Assembly (NCBI GenBank): GCA_902617825.1
Contig: CACMYE010000006.1
Coordinates: forward strand, 1-47,050
Origin: an uncultured Pelagibacteraceae bacterium
GTDB taxonomy: Bacteria > Pseudomonadota > Alphaproteobacteria > Pelagibacterales > Pelagibacteraceae
Reading direction: 5' to 3'
Length of the DNA: 47,050 bases
Made by a program: the position numbers and the translations under genes. Positions 37,486 to 46,420 of this stretch are shown one piece after another. Within the stretch, counting starts at the first letter, position 1; each line of letters opens with the position of its first letter. The notes beneath the pieces were generated by a model. The model did no database searches. It was not told the DNA's origin and worked only from the letters and a program-made list of their open reading frames with translations.

Positions 37486-37499
37486 CCCATATATTCCCA
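37475..37499 (-). promoter_or_regulatory. MraZ operator: three TGGGN boxes with 10-base period
   Basis: Read on the minus strand the site is TGGGA-N5-TGGGA-N5-TGGGT, with boxes at 37495-37499, 37485-37489 and 37475-37479. This is the tandem TGGGN pentamer arrangement with 5-base spacers known for MraZ in E. coli and other bacteria. The boxes overlap the -10 element of the predicted promoter and lie 29-53 bases before the mraZ ATG, as expected for autorepression of the dcw cluster. Confidence 0.75.
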
Positions 37500-37527
37500 A
37501 TTATGGAATTTTTAAAATTAAAAATAT

Positions 37528-37986
37528 ATGTTTTTATCAACTTACGAGAACAAATTAGACAAAAAAGGGAGAGTATCTGTGCCTGCTAGTTTTAGGTCGC
37601 ATTTATCTAACTTAGGATACAATGGTGCTATATGTTATCCATCTTTTAATAATTCTTCAATAGAAGCGTGCTCTCAAGACAGAATAGAAAAAATTTCTTC
37701 TACAATTGACTCATTAAATCCATTTGAAGAAAAAAGAGATTATTTCGCAACTTCAATTTTAGCAGTAAGTATAAATTTACAATTTGATAGTGAAGGTAGA
37801 ATTTCACTGACATCAAAATTATTAAAACATGCAAAAATTAAAAATAGTATGTTGTTTGTTGGTCAAGGGCAAACCTTTCAAATATGGGAACCAACAGCAT
37901 TTGAAAAATTTAAGGTAATAGCGAGAAAAAAAGCAAATATAAATCGAGCTAATCTTAAATGGGAGTTTCAACAAAACAAACAATAG
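37528..37986 (+). CDS. mraZ: Transcriptional regulator MraZ
   Basis: A 152-residue DNA-binding protein with two SpoVT/AbrB-like repeats, each with the conserved core (KKGRVSVPASFR around residues 12-23 and SEGRISLTSKLL near 90-101). MraZ forms ring oligomers and binds the TGGGN repeats at its own promoter, repressing the dcw cluster. It opens the cluster here as in most bacteria, and its predicted operator is just upstream. The next gene, however, is ftsZ rather than rsmH. Confidence 0.95.
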   Translation: MFLSTYENKLDKKGRVSVPASFRSHLSNLGYNGAICYPSFNNSSIEACSQDRIEKISSTIDSLNPFEEKRDYFATSILAVSINLQFDSEGRISLTSKLLKHAKIKNSMLFVGQGQTFQIWEPTAFEKFKVIARKKANINRANLKWEFQQNKQ

Positions 37987-37996
37987 GGGATAAAAG

Positions 37997-39475
37997 ATGA
38001 CAATTAACTTTAAAGCACCAGAGATAAAAGAGCTACAACCACGACTATTAGTATTAGGCGTAGGTGGAGCAGGTGGAAATGCAATAAATGAAATGATTGA
38101 AAACAATATGCAAGGAGTAGAGTTTATTGCAGTAAATACTGATGCTCAAGATTTGAAGCTTAGTAAAGCAAAAACAAGAATTCAAATTGGTTTGAATTTA
38201 ACGAAAGGGTTAGGAGCTGGTGCAAAACTTGATATCGGTCAAGCGGCAGCTGACGAGTCTTTAAATGAAATTGTAAATACACTTCAAGGTGCAAATATGG
38301 TTTTTATTGCAGCAGGTATGGGTGGTGGAACAGGCACTGGCGCTGCTCATGTCATCGCTAGAGCTGCTAAAGAATTAAATATCTTAACTGTAGGTGTTGT
38401 GACTCTTCCATTTTTATATGAAGGCCCCTCTAGAATGAGAAGAGCACAACAAGGTTTGGAAGAGTTGAGAAAACATGTAGATACAATAATTGTTATTCCA
38501 AACCAAAACCTATTTAAAATAGCTAATGAACAAACAACATTTGAAGAGTCATTTAATCTTTCAAACAATGTTTTGAGGCATGGTGTTCAAAGTGTTACAG
38601 ATTTAATGGTAAGACCTGGAATAATCAACTTAGATTTTGCTGATGTTGAAACAGTAATGGCATCAATGGGTAAAGCAATGATGGGCACAGGTGAAGCTGA
38701 AGGTGAAGGTCGTGCAATGCAAGCTGCAGAGATGGCAATCAGCAATCCACTAATTGATGATTATACTTTAAAAGGCGCAAAAGGTTTATTAGTTAATATC
38801 ACAGGTGGAAAAGATCTTAAACTTTTTGAAGTGGATGAAGTTGTTAACAAAATAAGGTCTGAAGTGGATGCAGAGGCAGAGGTAATAATTGGAGCTATCA
38901 CTGATGCAGAGCTTGATGGAAAAATAAGAGTTTCAATTGTTGCAACTTCTCTCGACGGGCAACAACCTGAAACTAAGTCAGTAATAAATATGGTTCATCG
39001 AATACAAAATCGAAATCCTGGATATTCAGACTTTTCTGGTATTGGATCATCAGCATCTTTTAATTTTTCAAACCCAAATTCAAGTCCAATTTCACATGGT
39101 GCTAATGCTTTAAAGCTTGAAAATGAAATAGTTCAGGAACAACATGGTGAAACTGCTGATACAAATGTTACAAATGAGGAAGTTTTTCAGAACACAAATC
39201 TTAATACAGAAAGTGTTGTTTTAGATACAACAGTAAATGAGATGGAGAAATCTTTTACTCAAGAGGCTGTAGAGACTCAGCATGAGACTAACATAACAGA
39301 CAGTTTTGAAGAAGGTGCTTCAAATGATTTGAAAGAATTTGGTGTAGACTCGGACTCGCCAGATTTATTCAGTTCAGAAACAGAAAATTCAAGTTCAGAA
39401 GATTTATTATCCTCAGAAGAAGTAGAAGAGGATGATCTTGAAATACCAGCATTCCTTAGAAGACAAAAAAATTAA
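37997..39475 (+). CDS. ftsZ: Cell division protein FtsZ
   Basis: The tubulin-like GTPase that forms the division ring. The 492-residue protein has the nucleotide-binding core [14 protein letters not shown], the tubulin signature [10 protein letters not shown], the T7 loop region [11 protein letters not shown] and a complete C-terminal domain to about residue 320. A long acidic, Ser/Asn/Glu-rich linker (about 330-478) follows, then the conserved C-terminal peptide [12 protein letters not shown] for FtsA/other partners. A histidine follows GTGAA where proline is usual. The start has a good AGGGG ribosome-binding site 7 bases upstream overlapping the mraZ stop region. Its position, between mraZ and rsmH, is unusual: ftsZ normally closes the cluster. 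Confidence 0.97.
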   Translation: MTINFKAPEIKELQPRLLVLGVGGAGGNAINEMIENNMQGVEFIAVNTDAQDLKLSKAKTRIQIGLNLTKGLGAGAKLDIGQAAADESLNEIVNTLQGANMVFIAAGMGGGTGTGAAHVIARAAKELNILTVGVVTLPFLYEGPSRMRRAQQGLEELRKHVDTIIVIPNQNLFKIANEQTTFEESFNLSNNVLRHGVQSVTDLMVRPGIINLDFADVETVMASMGKAMMGTGEAEGEGRAMQAAEMAISNPLIDDYTLKGAKGLLVNITGGKDLKLFEVDEVVNKIRSEVDAEAEVIIGAITDAELDGKIRVSIVATSLDGQQPETKSVINMVHRIQNRNPGYSDFSGIGSSASFNFSNPNSSPISHGANALKLENEIVQEQHGETADTNVTNEEVFQNTNLNTESVVLDTTVNEMEKSFTQEAVETQHETNITDSFEEGASNDLKEFGVDSDSPDLFSSETENSSSEDLLSSEEVEEDDLEIPAFLRRQKN

Positions 39476-39493
39476 TGGTCTTCAAAGAAATAA

Positions 39494-40504
39494 ATGGACG
39501 CCGCCATAACATCAATGATGCACAAGCATTATCCGGTGTTGCTAAAAGAAATTATTAGCATTATTTCCCCTCAATATGGCGGCACATTTATTGACTGTAC
39601 TTTTGGCCAAGGTGGTTACTCCAAAAAAATATTAGAGTTTGATAAAACTAGAGTAATAGCTTTAGACAGAGATCCTGAAAGTGAAAAGATTGCTTTAAAA
39701 CTAGAAGAAAAATTTGAAGAAAGATTTAAGTTTAAAAATATTAAATTCAGTCAATTAAATAATTTAAAATTAAAAAACGAAAATATTAAAGGTATTATAT
39801 TTGATTTAGGATACTCTTATACTCAAATAAAAGACCCAAATAAGGGCTTATCTTTTGATTATGTTGGTAAATTAAATATGCAACTTGGTTTGAATTCTTA
39901 TTCAGCTGAAGAAGCAATAAACAAGTTAGATCAAAAAGAATTAGAAAAAATTTTTAAGTTTTTTGGGGACGAAAAAGAGGGAAAACATATAGCAAGAAGT
40001 ATTGTTAAAGAGAGAGTTAAAAAAAAAATTGATACCCAAAGTCTTGTTAAAATAATTGATATTTCTAAAAGAAGAAAAAATTTTAGAGTTAATAATTCTA
40101 CTAAAGCTTTTCAAGCTTTAAGAATATTTGTTAATAAAGAGATTAGCGAATTGATTTATGGATTGATTAATGCTGCGAAAATTTTAAAAAAAGACGGTGT
40201 TTTAGCAGTAGTTACCTTTCATTCGTTAGAGGATAAAATAGTTAAATATTTTTTAAAAAGTCTTTCTGAAAATAAAAGTATTTCTAGATATACTCCTTTA
40301 ACTGAACAATCTGATACACTATTTCATTTAACAAAAAAAAAACCAATTACACCCAATAAAGATGAATTAAATGAAAACCCTTCTTCAAGATCTGCTAAAT
40401 TAAGATTTGCAATAAAAAAAACAGATTTTTTTGATTTTGAAACTGATATAGAGGGTCAATTTAAAAATTTAATAGATATTGAAAAATTTGGAGAAAAATT
40501 ATGA
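39494..40504 (+). CDS. rsmH: 16S rRNA (cytosine1402-N4)-methyltransferase RsmH
   Basis: RsmH (MraW) methylates C1402 in the ribosomal P site. Signatures: [10 protein letters not shown] at the start, [14 protein letters not shown] for SAM binding, [30 protein letters not shown], and [13 protein letters not shown] near the C-terminus. The length to the stop is 336 residues from the ATG at 39494; in-frame ATGs at 39515 and 39518 give the compact start usual for the family, so the true start may be 7 or 8 codons later. The gene ends in an ATGA overlap with the next. Confidence 0.95.
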   Translation: MDAAITSMMHKHYPVLLKEIISIISPQYGGTFIDCTFGQGGYSKKILEFDKTRVIALDRDPESEKIALKLEEKFEERFKFKNIKFSQLNNLKLKNENIKGIIFDLGYSYTQIKDPNKGLSFDYVGKLNMQLGLNSYSAEEAINKLDQKELEKIFKFFGDEKEGKHIARSIVKERVKKKIDTQSLVKIIDISKRRKNFRVNNSTKAFQALRIFVNKEISELIYGLINAAKILKKDGVLAVVTFHSLEDKIVKYFLKSLSENKSISRYTPLTEQSDTLFHLTKKKPITPNKDELNENPSSRSAKLRFAIKKTDFFDFETDIEGQFKNLIDIEKFGEKL

Positions 40505-40806
40505 AAAGAACTGGTCTAGTATCAGTCATTTTTTCACTAATTTTATTCACCGCAATAATAAAAAATACAGCAAAACAAATTGAGGATGAATTATTTGTAG
40601 TAAAGGAAAATTTAAGAGTATTAGAAACTGAATATGAGAATATTTTGTTAGAACATTATTATTTGAGCTCTGCTGAAAAACTACTTGAATTCCAATCTTT
40701 ATATTTTGAGGATCACCTAATTCAAAAAAATATAAAAAATATCAAAATTTATAATATTTCTAAAAATCAAAAAAATATACAAGATTTAAAAATAACCAAG
40801 GATTAA
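40501..40806 (+). CDS. ftsL: FtsL-like small division protein
   Basis: A 101-residue bitopic protein: a short basic N-terminus, one transmembrane helix (about residues 5-20), then a periplasmic coiled coil ([30 protein letters not shown]) and a hydrophilic end. FtsL sequences diverge strongly; the assignment rests on size, topology and the position between rsmH and ftsI. FtsL links FtsB/FtsQ to the FtsW-FtsI synthase. It overlaps rsmH by 4 bases and ftsI by 1. Confidence 0.78.
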   Translation: MKRTGLVSVIFSLILFTAIIKNTAKQIEDELFVVKENLRVLETEYENILLEHYYLSSAEKLLEFQSLYFEDHLIQKNIKNIKIYNISKNQKNIQDLKITKD

Positions 40807-42494
40807 TGAACAAATCTAAATCAAACTTAACTATAGATGATAATGAAAATGATTTTATATATCAAAAGAAAAAAAATGGAATAAATATTCAATTTAACAG
40901 AGTAGCTTTTATTTTTTTCATTTTTTTTTTAATTTATACAATTTATTCTATTCATTTAATCAAACTGGGTACTCGCTACTCAAAAGTAGAAAAAACAAAT
41001 ACCCCTTTAATTAATGAAAAGCTTTATAGAGCTGATATTGTAGATACTAACGGTGATTATTTAGCAAAAACAGTAAATTCAATTGATATTGGTTTAAAAA
41101 CATCTGACGTTATAAATCAAAAAAAATTATTACTTAGTTTAAATTTAATTTTTCCTAACAAAGATTTTGATAAAATTGAAAAAAAAATGAACCAAAAAAA
41201 TTTTTTTTATCTTGAAAAGAAAGTCTCAGAGGAAAATTATGAAAAATTAATGAAGCTTGGAGATAAGTCTTTAAAACCTGAGGAAAAAGTTTTGAGGATT
41301 TATCCACAAAAAAATCTTTTTAGTCACATTATTGGTCAAATAGATAATGATAATATTGGAATTTCCGGACTAGAGAAATCTTTAAATGAGCTTTTAATAA
41401 AGTCTAGAAAACCTATTAGGTTGACAGTAGACAGAGATTTACAATTTCTAATTCGGGAGGAATTAATCAAATATCAAGAAATTTTTAAAAGTAAAGGCAG
41501 TGCATCAATTTTAATGGATATTCATAATGGAAATATATTATCCCTTGTTTCTTTGCCTGACTTTGATCCTAATGAAAGACAAAATTTAACTGATGTAAAT
41601 TACATAAATAGAGTAACAAAAGGGACATATGAGTTAGGTTCAGTTTTTAAGGCATTTACATTTGCGAGCGCATTAAATGAAAAACTAATTAAACCTGAAA
41701 CTGAATTTTTAAATCTTCCAAAATCAATCAATTGTTATGGTTTTCCAATAAGAGAATATGATAATGAAATTCCTTCTGATTTAACTGCAGAACAAATCTT
41801 TGTAAGATCTGGAAATATTGGTTCAGTAAGAATCGCTCAAAAGGTCGGTCCAGAAAAATTCAAGTCATTTTTGGAAAAAATTGGTATTCTTAGTGATATC
41901 CAGTTTGATATAGAAGAAGTGGCACCCCAAAAAAAATATAATTTTGGAAAATGTAAACTAGCAACAGCATCTTTTGGTCATGGTGTAGCTACTACAATTC
42001 TCCAACTCGCAAAGGGTTATGCAATCTTATCGAATGGTGGATATGACATAAAACCAACTCTTGTTAAAAACAATCTCGAAAAAAATGCCAAGAAAAAAAA
42101 ATTACTAAATGAAGGTGTTTCAGAACAGGTTGTAAATGCTCTTAGAAAAATAGTTAGCACAGAAGAAGGAACCGCAAAATTTGCAGATGTAGAATATTTT
42201 GAAATAGGTGGAAAAACTGGAACTGCAGATCAACCTAAAGATGGAGCATACTCAGAAGCTAAAATAAATACTTTTGCATCTATATTCCCTACTTCAAATC
42301 CTCAATATGTATTTATTGTGATGTTAGATACTCCACAAAAAGCAAAAGATTACTATTATAAATACAGACATAGAAAGGGTGGATGGAAAGGAACTTTATA
42401 TAACACTGCTGGTTGGACTTCTGTTGAAGTAGCAGGAAAGATTATAGATAAAGTTGGGCCCATTTTAGCCACAAAATACATAGAAATTAAATAA
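40806..42494 (+). CDS. ftsI: Septal peptidoglycan transpeptidase FtsI (PBP3)
   Basis: A class B penicillin-binding protein of 562 residues: cytoplasmic tail, transmembrane helix at about 33-51, a PBP-dimer domain, and a transpeptidase domain with the three active-site motifs S-x-x-K (SVFK near 279), S-x-N (SGN near 335) and K-T-G (KTGTAD near 470). It crosslinks septal wall with FtsW. Its start overlaps the ftsL stop by one base and it is followed after 2 bases by the murEF gene. Confidence 0.95.
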   Translation: MNKSKSNLTIDDNENDFIYQKKKNGINIQFNRVAFIFFIFFLIYTIYSIHLIKLGTRYSKVEKTNTPLINEKLYRADIVDTNGDYLAKTVNSIDIGLKTSDVINQKKLLLSLNLIFPNKDFDKIEKKMNQKNFFYLEKKVSEENYEKLMKLGDKSLKPEEKVLRIYPQKNLFSHIIGQIDNDNIGISGLEKSLNELLIKSRKPIRLTVDRDLQFLIREELIKYQEIFKSKGSASILMDIHNGNILSLVSLPDFDPNERQNLTDVNYINRVTKGTYELGSVFKAFTFASALNEKLIKPETEFLNLPKSINCYGFPIREYDNEIPSDLTAEQIFVRSGNIGSVRIAQKVGPEKFKSFLEKIGILSDIQFDIEEVAPQKKYNFGKCKLATASFGHGVATTILQLAKGYAILSNGGYDIKPTLVKNNLEKNAKKKKLLNEGVSEQVVNALRKIVSTEEGTAKFADVEYFEIGGKTGTADQPKDGAYSEAKINTFASIFPTSNPQYVFIVMLDTPQKAKDYYYKYRHRKGGWKGTLYNTAGWTSVEVAGKIIDKVGPILATKYIEIK

Positions 42495-42496
42495 TC

Positions 42497-45334
42497 ATGC
42501 GTTTAGGCGATCACTTTCAACAAATAAAAAAAAAATATCATAAAACTTTTTTTTCTGGGATTTGTTTTGATCATAGGAAAATAAAAAAAAATTATATTTT
42601 TTTTGCAATCAAAGGAAATAATTTAGATGGTAATAATTTCATACCATCAGTTATAAAAAAAGGTTGTAAAATAATTGTTACCGAGAAAAATTTTGATGAA
42701 TGGAAAAATGGAGTTTTATTTATCAAAACAAAAAATATTAGAAAATTACTAGCTCAAATTTCATTTAGTATCTTTAAAAAAAAACCAAATAACCTAATTG
42801 CTGTGACAGGCACAAATGGTAAATCTTCAGTTTCAGATTTTTATTATCAAATTTTACGTCTCAACGGTAAAAAAGTTGCTTCTATAGGAACACTAGGCGT
42901 GAGATCAAATAACTTTAATTTAAATTTAATTAATACAACTATTGATCCTATTTATTTAGGAAAAATTTTAAACGATTTAAAAAAAAGAAAAATAGAAAAT
43001 GTAATTATGGAAGCATCAAGTCATGGGTTGCACCAAAATAGATTAGATGGACTGTTGTTTAATTCAGCTATATTTACTAATTTGTCCCAAGACCATTTAG
43101 ACTATCATAAAAATTTTAAAAATTATTTTAATGCTAAACTTTATTTATTCCAAAATCTGATAAAAAAAGGTGGATTTGTTATAACTGATGACAAAATACC
43201 TGAATTTAAAAAGATTAAAAAAATTAGTTTAAAAAAAGAATTAAAATTATTTACTCTTAAAAATAAATATTTACAAATTGTGTCTCATAATTATATAAAT
43301 GAAGCTCAAATATTAAAAATAAAACACGAAAACTTAATACATGAAATAAGAGTTAATCTTATAGGAAAAATTCAATTAAAAAATATTTTGATGGCCGTCA
43401 TAGCAGCTTCAAAAAGTAATTTAGATTTAAAAAAAATATTTAGCGTAATTCCTAGACTATCTCCAGTTGAGGGTAGACTCGAGAAAATAGGAAAAATTAA
43501 AAATAAATCTTTAGTATTCCTTGATTACGCTCATACACCAGATGCTTTGCAAACTTGTATTCTAAATATTAGAGAACAATTCCCTGATAAGCATATTTCC
43601 GTGCTCTTTGGGTGTGGTGGTGACAGAGATAAGGGAAAAAGATCAAAAATGGGCAAAATCGCTTATAAATATTCGGATAAAATTTATCTTACAGATGATA
43701 ATCCAAGACATGAGAGGCCTAAGAAAATTAGAGATGAGATTAAAAGGGGTTTAAAAAAAAGTCAAATTATTGAAATTTCTAATAGAAAAGAAGCAATTGT
43801 AAAAGCAATTAATGACTTAAATACAGGAGATATTTTGATAGTTGCAGGCAAAGGCCATGAAAAAATTCAGCAGATTGGAAATAGAAAAGTTTTTTTATCA
43901 GATAGGCAAATAATTTTAAATTCAATTAAAAAAAAGAATTTTAAGTTATCTAAAAATTTAAAGTTAAACATTCTTAACGAAAGATTTGATCGAAATGTTC
44001 TGTCATCTAAATCAGTAATCAATAAAGCCACCATACACTCTAAGAATGTTAAAAAAAATGACATTTTTTTTGCAATTAAAGGAAAAAAAAATGATGGTAA
44101 TAAATTTGTTGAACAAGCAATTCAAAAAAAGGCATCAATAGCTGTAGTAAATAAAATTCAAAAGAAACTTCCTGCCAATAAACAAGCAAGCTCAATAAAC
44201 CCTTTAGGTTTACTCACAGAAACTGCAAAAATTTTTAGGAAAAATATTTCTACAAAAATTATTGCTATAACAGGCAGTTGTGGAAAAACTTCTCTAAAGG
44301 AATTGTTGGGCAACACCTTAAATAAAGTATCTAAAACAACTATTTCTCCAAAATCTTATAATAATAAATATGGTGTTCCCTTAAGCCTTTTTAATATAAA
44401 TCAAAATGATGATTATGGTGTTATTGAAGTTGGAATGGATAAAAAAGGAGAAATAGATCAACTCTCAAAAATTATTCAACCTGATGTAAGTGTAATCACA
44501 AATATTAACTATGCACATGCAAAAAATTTTAAAAACATAAGACAAATAGCTTTAGCCAAAGCTGAAATAATTGATAATACTAAAGATAATGGCTATTTAG
44601 TCCTTAACGCTGATGACACTTTTTTTAGTTTACATAAGAAAATGGCACATAAAAAGAAAATCAAAGTATTATCTTTCGGAATAAACAACCAATATGCAGA
44701 TATTAAATTACATAATATTATAAAATCCAAAAAAAAACATAAAATCTGTATTAAAATAAATAAAATTAAAAAAGATTTTATAGTTTCAAATGATTTCCAA
44801 AATCATATTTATAATATTTTAGCAGCTTTAGCTGTCAAAAGTGTTTTCTTTAATATTTTAAAATTAGATAAAAATATATTTCTGAATTTTAGAACCCCAG
44901 AGGGAAGGGGTGATATCAAAAAAATTAAAGTGAATAAAAAAATGATAAATTTAATTGATGAAAGTTATAATTCAAATCCATTGTCTTTACAGACTGCAAT
45001 ATTAAATTATGACAAGATCAAAACAAAAAACTCTAAAAAGTATCTTATACTTGGTGATATGTTAGAGCTTGGTAATCATTCAAAAAAACTTCATGAATCT
45101 ATAGCACCATTAATTAATAGAACCAATATTGATAAAGTTTTTGTCAAAGGAAGGGAAATTTTTTCATTATATAATAAAATTTCTAAACTTAAAAAAGGCT
45201 TAGTTTTAAAAAATAAATTACAAATAAACAATCTAATTGAAAATAACTTTGATAATGATGATTTCTTAATGATAAAGGCCTCAAATGCGACAGGTTTCAA
45301 TAAGATTGTAAAAGAATTAAAAGGTACAAATTAA
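42497..45334 (+). CDS. Fused MurE-MurF: UDP-MurNAc-tripeptide and pentapeptide ligase
   Basis: One 945-residue frame contains two complete Mur ligases. Residues 1 to about 480 are MurE: P-loop VTGTNGKSSVSDF near 103-115, EASSHGLHQNRLDGL, and DDNPRHERP, whose DNPR motif marks meso-diaminopimelate specificity. About 490-945 is MurF: N-terminal AIKGKKNDGNKFVEQAI, P-loop ITGSCGKTSLKELLG near 590, EVGMDKKGEIDQL, INYAHAKNF, the ESYNSNPLSL segment and GDMLELGN. No internal stop or frameshift is seen. The fused protein would add meso-DAP and then D-Ala-D-Ala to UDP-MurNAc-dipeptide. It abuts mraY without gap. Confidence 0.94.
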   Translation: MRLGDHFQQIKKKYHKTFFSGICFDHRKIKKNYIFFAIKGNNLDGNNFIPSVIKKGCKIIVTEKNFDEWKNGVLFIKTKNIRKLLAQISFSIFKKKPNNLIAVTGTNGKSSVSDFYYQILRLNGKKVASIGTLGVRSNNFNLNLINTTIDPIYLGKILNDLKKRKIENVIMEASSHGLHQNRLDGLLFNSAIFTNLSQDHLDYHKNFKNYFNAKLYLFQNLIKKGGFVITDDKIPEFKKIKKISLKKELKLFTLKNKYLQIVSHNYINEAQILKIKHENLIHEIRVNLIGKIQLKNILMAVIAASKSNLDLKKIFSVIPRLSPVEGRLEKIGKIKNKSLVFLDYAHTPDALQTCILNIREQFPDKHISVLFGCGGDRDKGKRSKMGKIAYKYSDKIYLTDDNPRHERPKKIRDEIKRGLKKSQIIEISNRKEAIVKAINDLNTGDILIVAGKGHEKIQQIGNRKVFLSDRQIILNSIKKKNFKLSKNLKLNILNERFDRNVLSSKSVINKATIHSKNVKKNDIFFAIKGKKNDGNKFVEQAIQKKASIAVVNKIQKKLPANKQASSINPLGLLTETAKIFRKNISTKIIAITGSCGKTSLKELLGNTLNKVSKTTISPKSYNNKYGVPLSLFNINQNDDYGVIEVGMDKKGEIDQLSKIIQPDVSVITNINYAHAKNFKNIRQIALAKAEIIDNTKDNGYLVLNADDTFFSLHKKMAHKKKIKVLSFGINNQYADIKLHNIIKSKKKHKICIKINKIKKDFIVSNDFQNHIYNILAALAVKSVFFNILKLDKNIFLNFRTPEGRGDIKKIKVNKKMINLIDESYNSNPLSLQTAILNYDKIKTKNSKKYLILGDMLELGNHSKKLHESIAPLINRTNIDKVFVKGREIFSLYNKISKLKKGLVLKNKLQINNLIENNFDNDDFLMIKASNATGFNKIVKELKGTN

Positions 45335-46420
45335 ATGCTTTATCAATTTTTACTAAACTTTGTTGATACATTTGGTTTTCTGAATGTTTTCAAATACATT
45401 ACTTTTAGAACTGGATTATCTTTATTTACATCATTAGCTATTGTTCTAATTATTGGTGGACCATTTATTAAGTATTTTTCAAGCCAAAAAATATTAAATC
45501 CTATTCGAGACGATGGACCTGAAGAGCATATTGTAAAAAAAATAGGAACACCAACAATGGGTGGTGTAATTATTTTAATTGGTTTATTATTTTCAGTTTT
45601 GTGTTGGGGTGACTTAACAAATATAAATATTCTTTTTTGTATTTATATTGCTATTTCGTTTGGTGTTTTAGGTGCTTTTGATGATTATAAAAAAATTAAA
45701 CATAGCAATTCTTCTGGTGTATCATTAAAATTTAAAATAATTTCTCAGATTATATTAGCAATTGTAGGTGTTTGTTTTTTTGTTTATTATGTTGAGAATC
45801 AGAACATAACAAACTTATATTTTCCGTTCTTTAAAAACTTAATTATTAATTTGGGATGGTTCTTTATACCGTTTGCTGTGTTTGTTTTAATAGGTTCATC
45901 TAATGCAGTCAATCTAACTGATGGTTTAGATGGGTTAGCGACCGTTCCAGTCATTTTGGTTGCAGGATGCTTTGCATTTATAAGTTATGTAACGGGAAAT
46001 ATTGTTTTTTCTGATTACTTACAAATACCATACATTGAGGGCACAGGTGAAATCTCAATTTTCTGTGGAGCAATCATAGGATCTTGTTTAGGTTTTCTAT
46101 GGTTTAATGCTCCACCAGCTAAAATTTTTATGGGAGATACTGGATCCCTGTCCTTAGGAGGATCCCTTGGTGCAGTTGGAATAATAACCAAACATGAAAT
46201 TGTTCTTGCAATAACGGGTGGACTTTTCGTACTCGAAGCAGTTTCTGTGATGGTTCAAGTCATTTCCTTTAAACTTACTGGAAAACGAATTTTTAGAATG
46301 GCACCAATTCATCATCACTTTGAGAAGAAAGGTTGGCCTGAGTCAACGGTAGTTATAAGATTCTGGATCATCTCTATCATTTTAGCAATGATAGGGTTAG
46401 CGACTTTAAAGTTAAGATAA
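45335..46420 (+). CDS. mraY: Phospho-MurNAc-pentapeptide translocase
   Basis: The 361-residue inner-membrane enzyme transfers phospho-MurNAc-pentapeptide to undecaprenyl phosphate, forming lipid I. About ten transmembrane helices are interrupted by the conserved cytosolic loops: GTPTMGGVII, FDDYKKIKHSNSSGVSLKFK (catalytic DD), NAVNLTDGLDGLA, FMGDTGSLSLGG and the terminal MAPIHHHFEKKGWPE. The start follows the murEF stop directly, and its TAA overlaps the murD ATG by one base. Confidence 0.97.
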   Translation: MLYQFLLNFVDTFGFLNVFKYITFRTGLSLFTSLAIVLIIGGPFIKYFSSQKILNPIRDDGPEEHIVKKIGTPTMGGVIILIGLLFSVLCWGDLTNINILFCIYIAISFGVLGAFDDYKKIKHSNSSGVSLKFKIISQIILAIVGVCFFVYYVENQNITNLYFPFFKNLIINLGWFFIPFAVFVLIGSSNAVNLTDGLDGLATVPVILVAGCFAFISYVTGNIVFSDYLQIPYIEGTGEISIFCGAIIGSCLGFLWFNAPPAKIFMGDTGSLSLGGSLGAVGIITKHEIVLAITGGLFVLEAVSVMVQVISFKLTGKRIFRMAPIHHHFEKKGWPESTVVIRFWIISIILAMIGLATLKLR

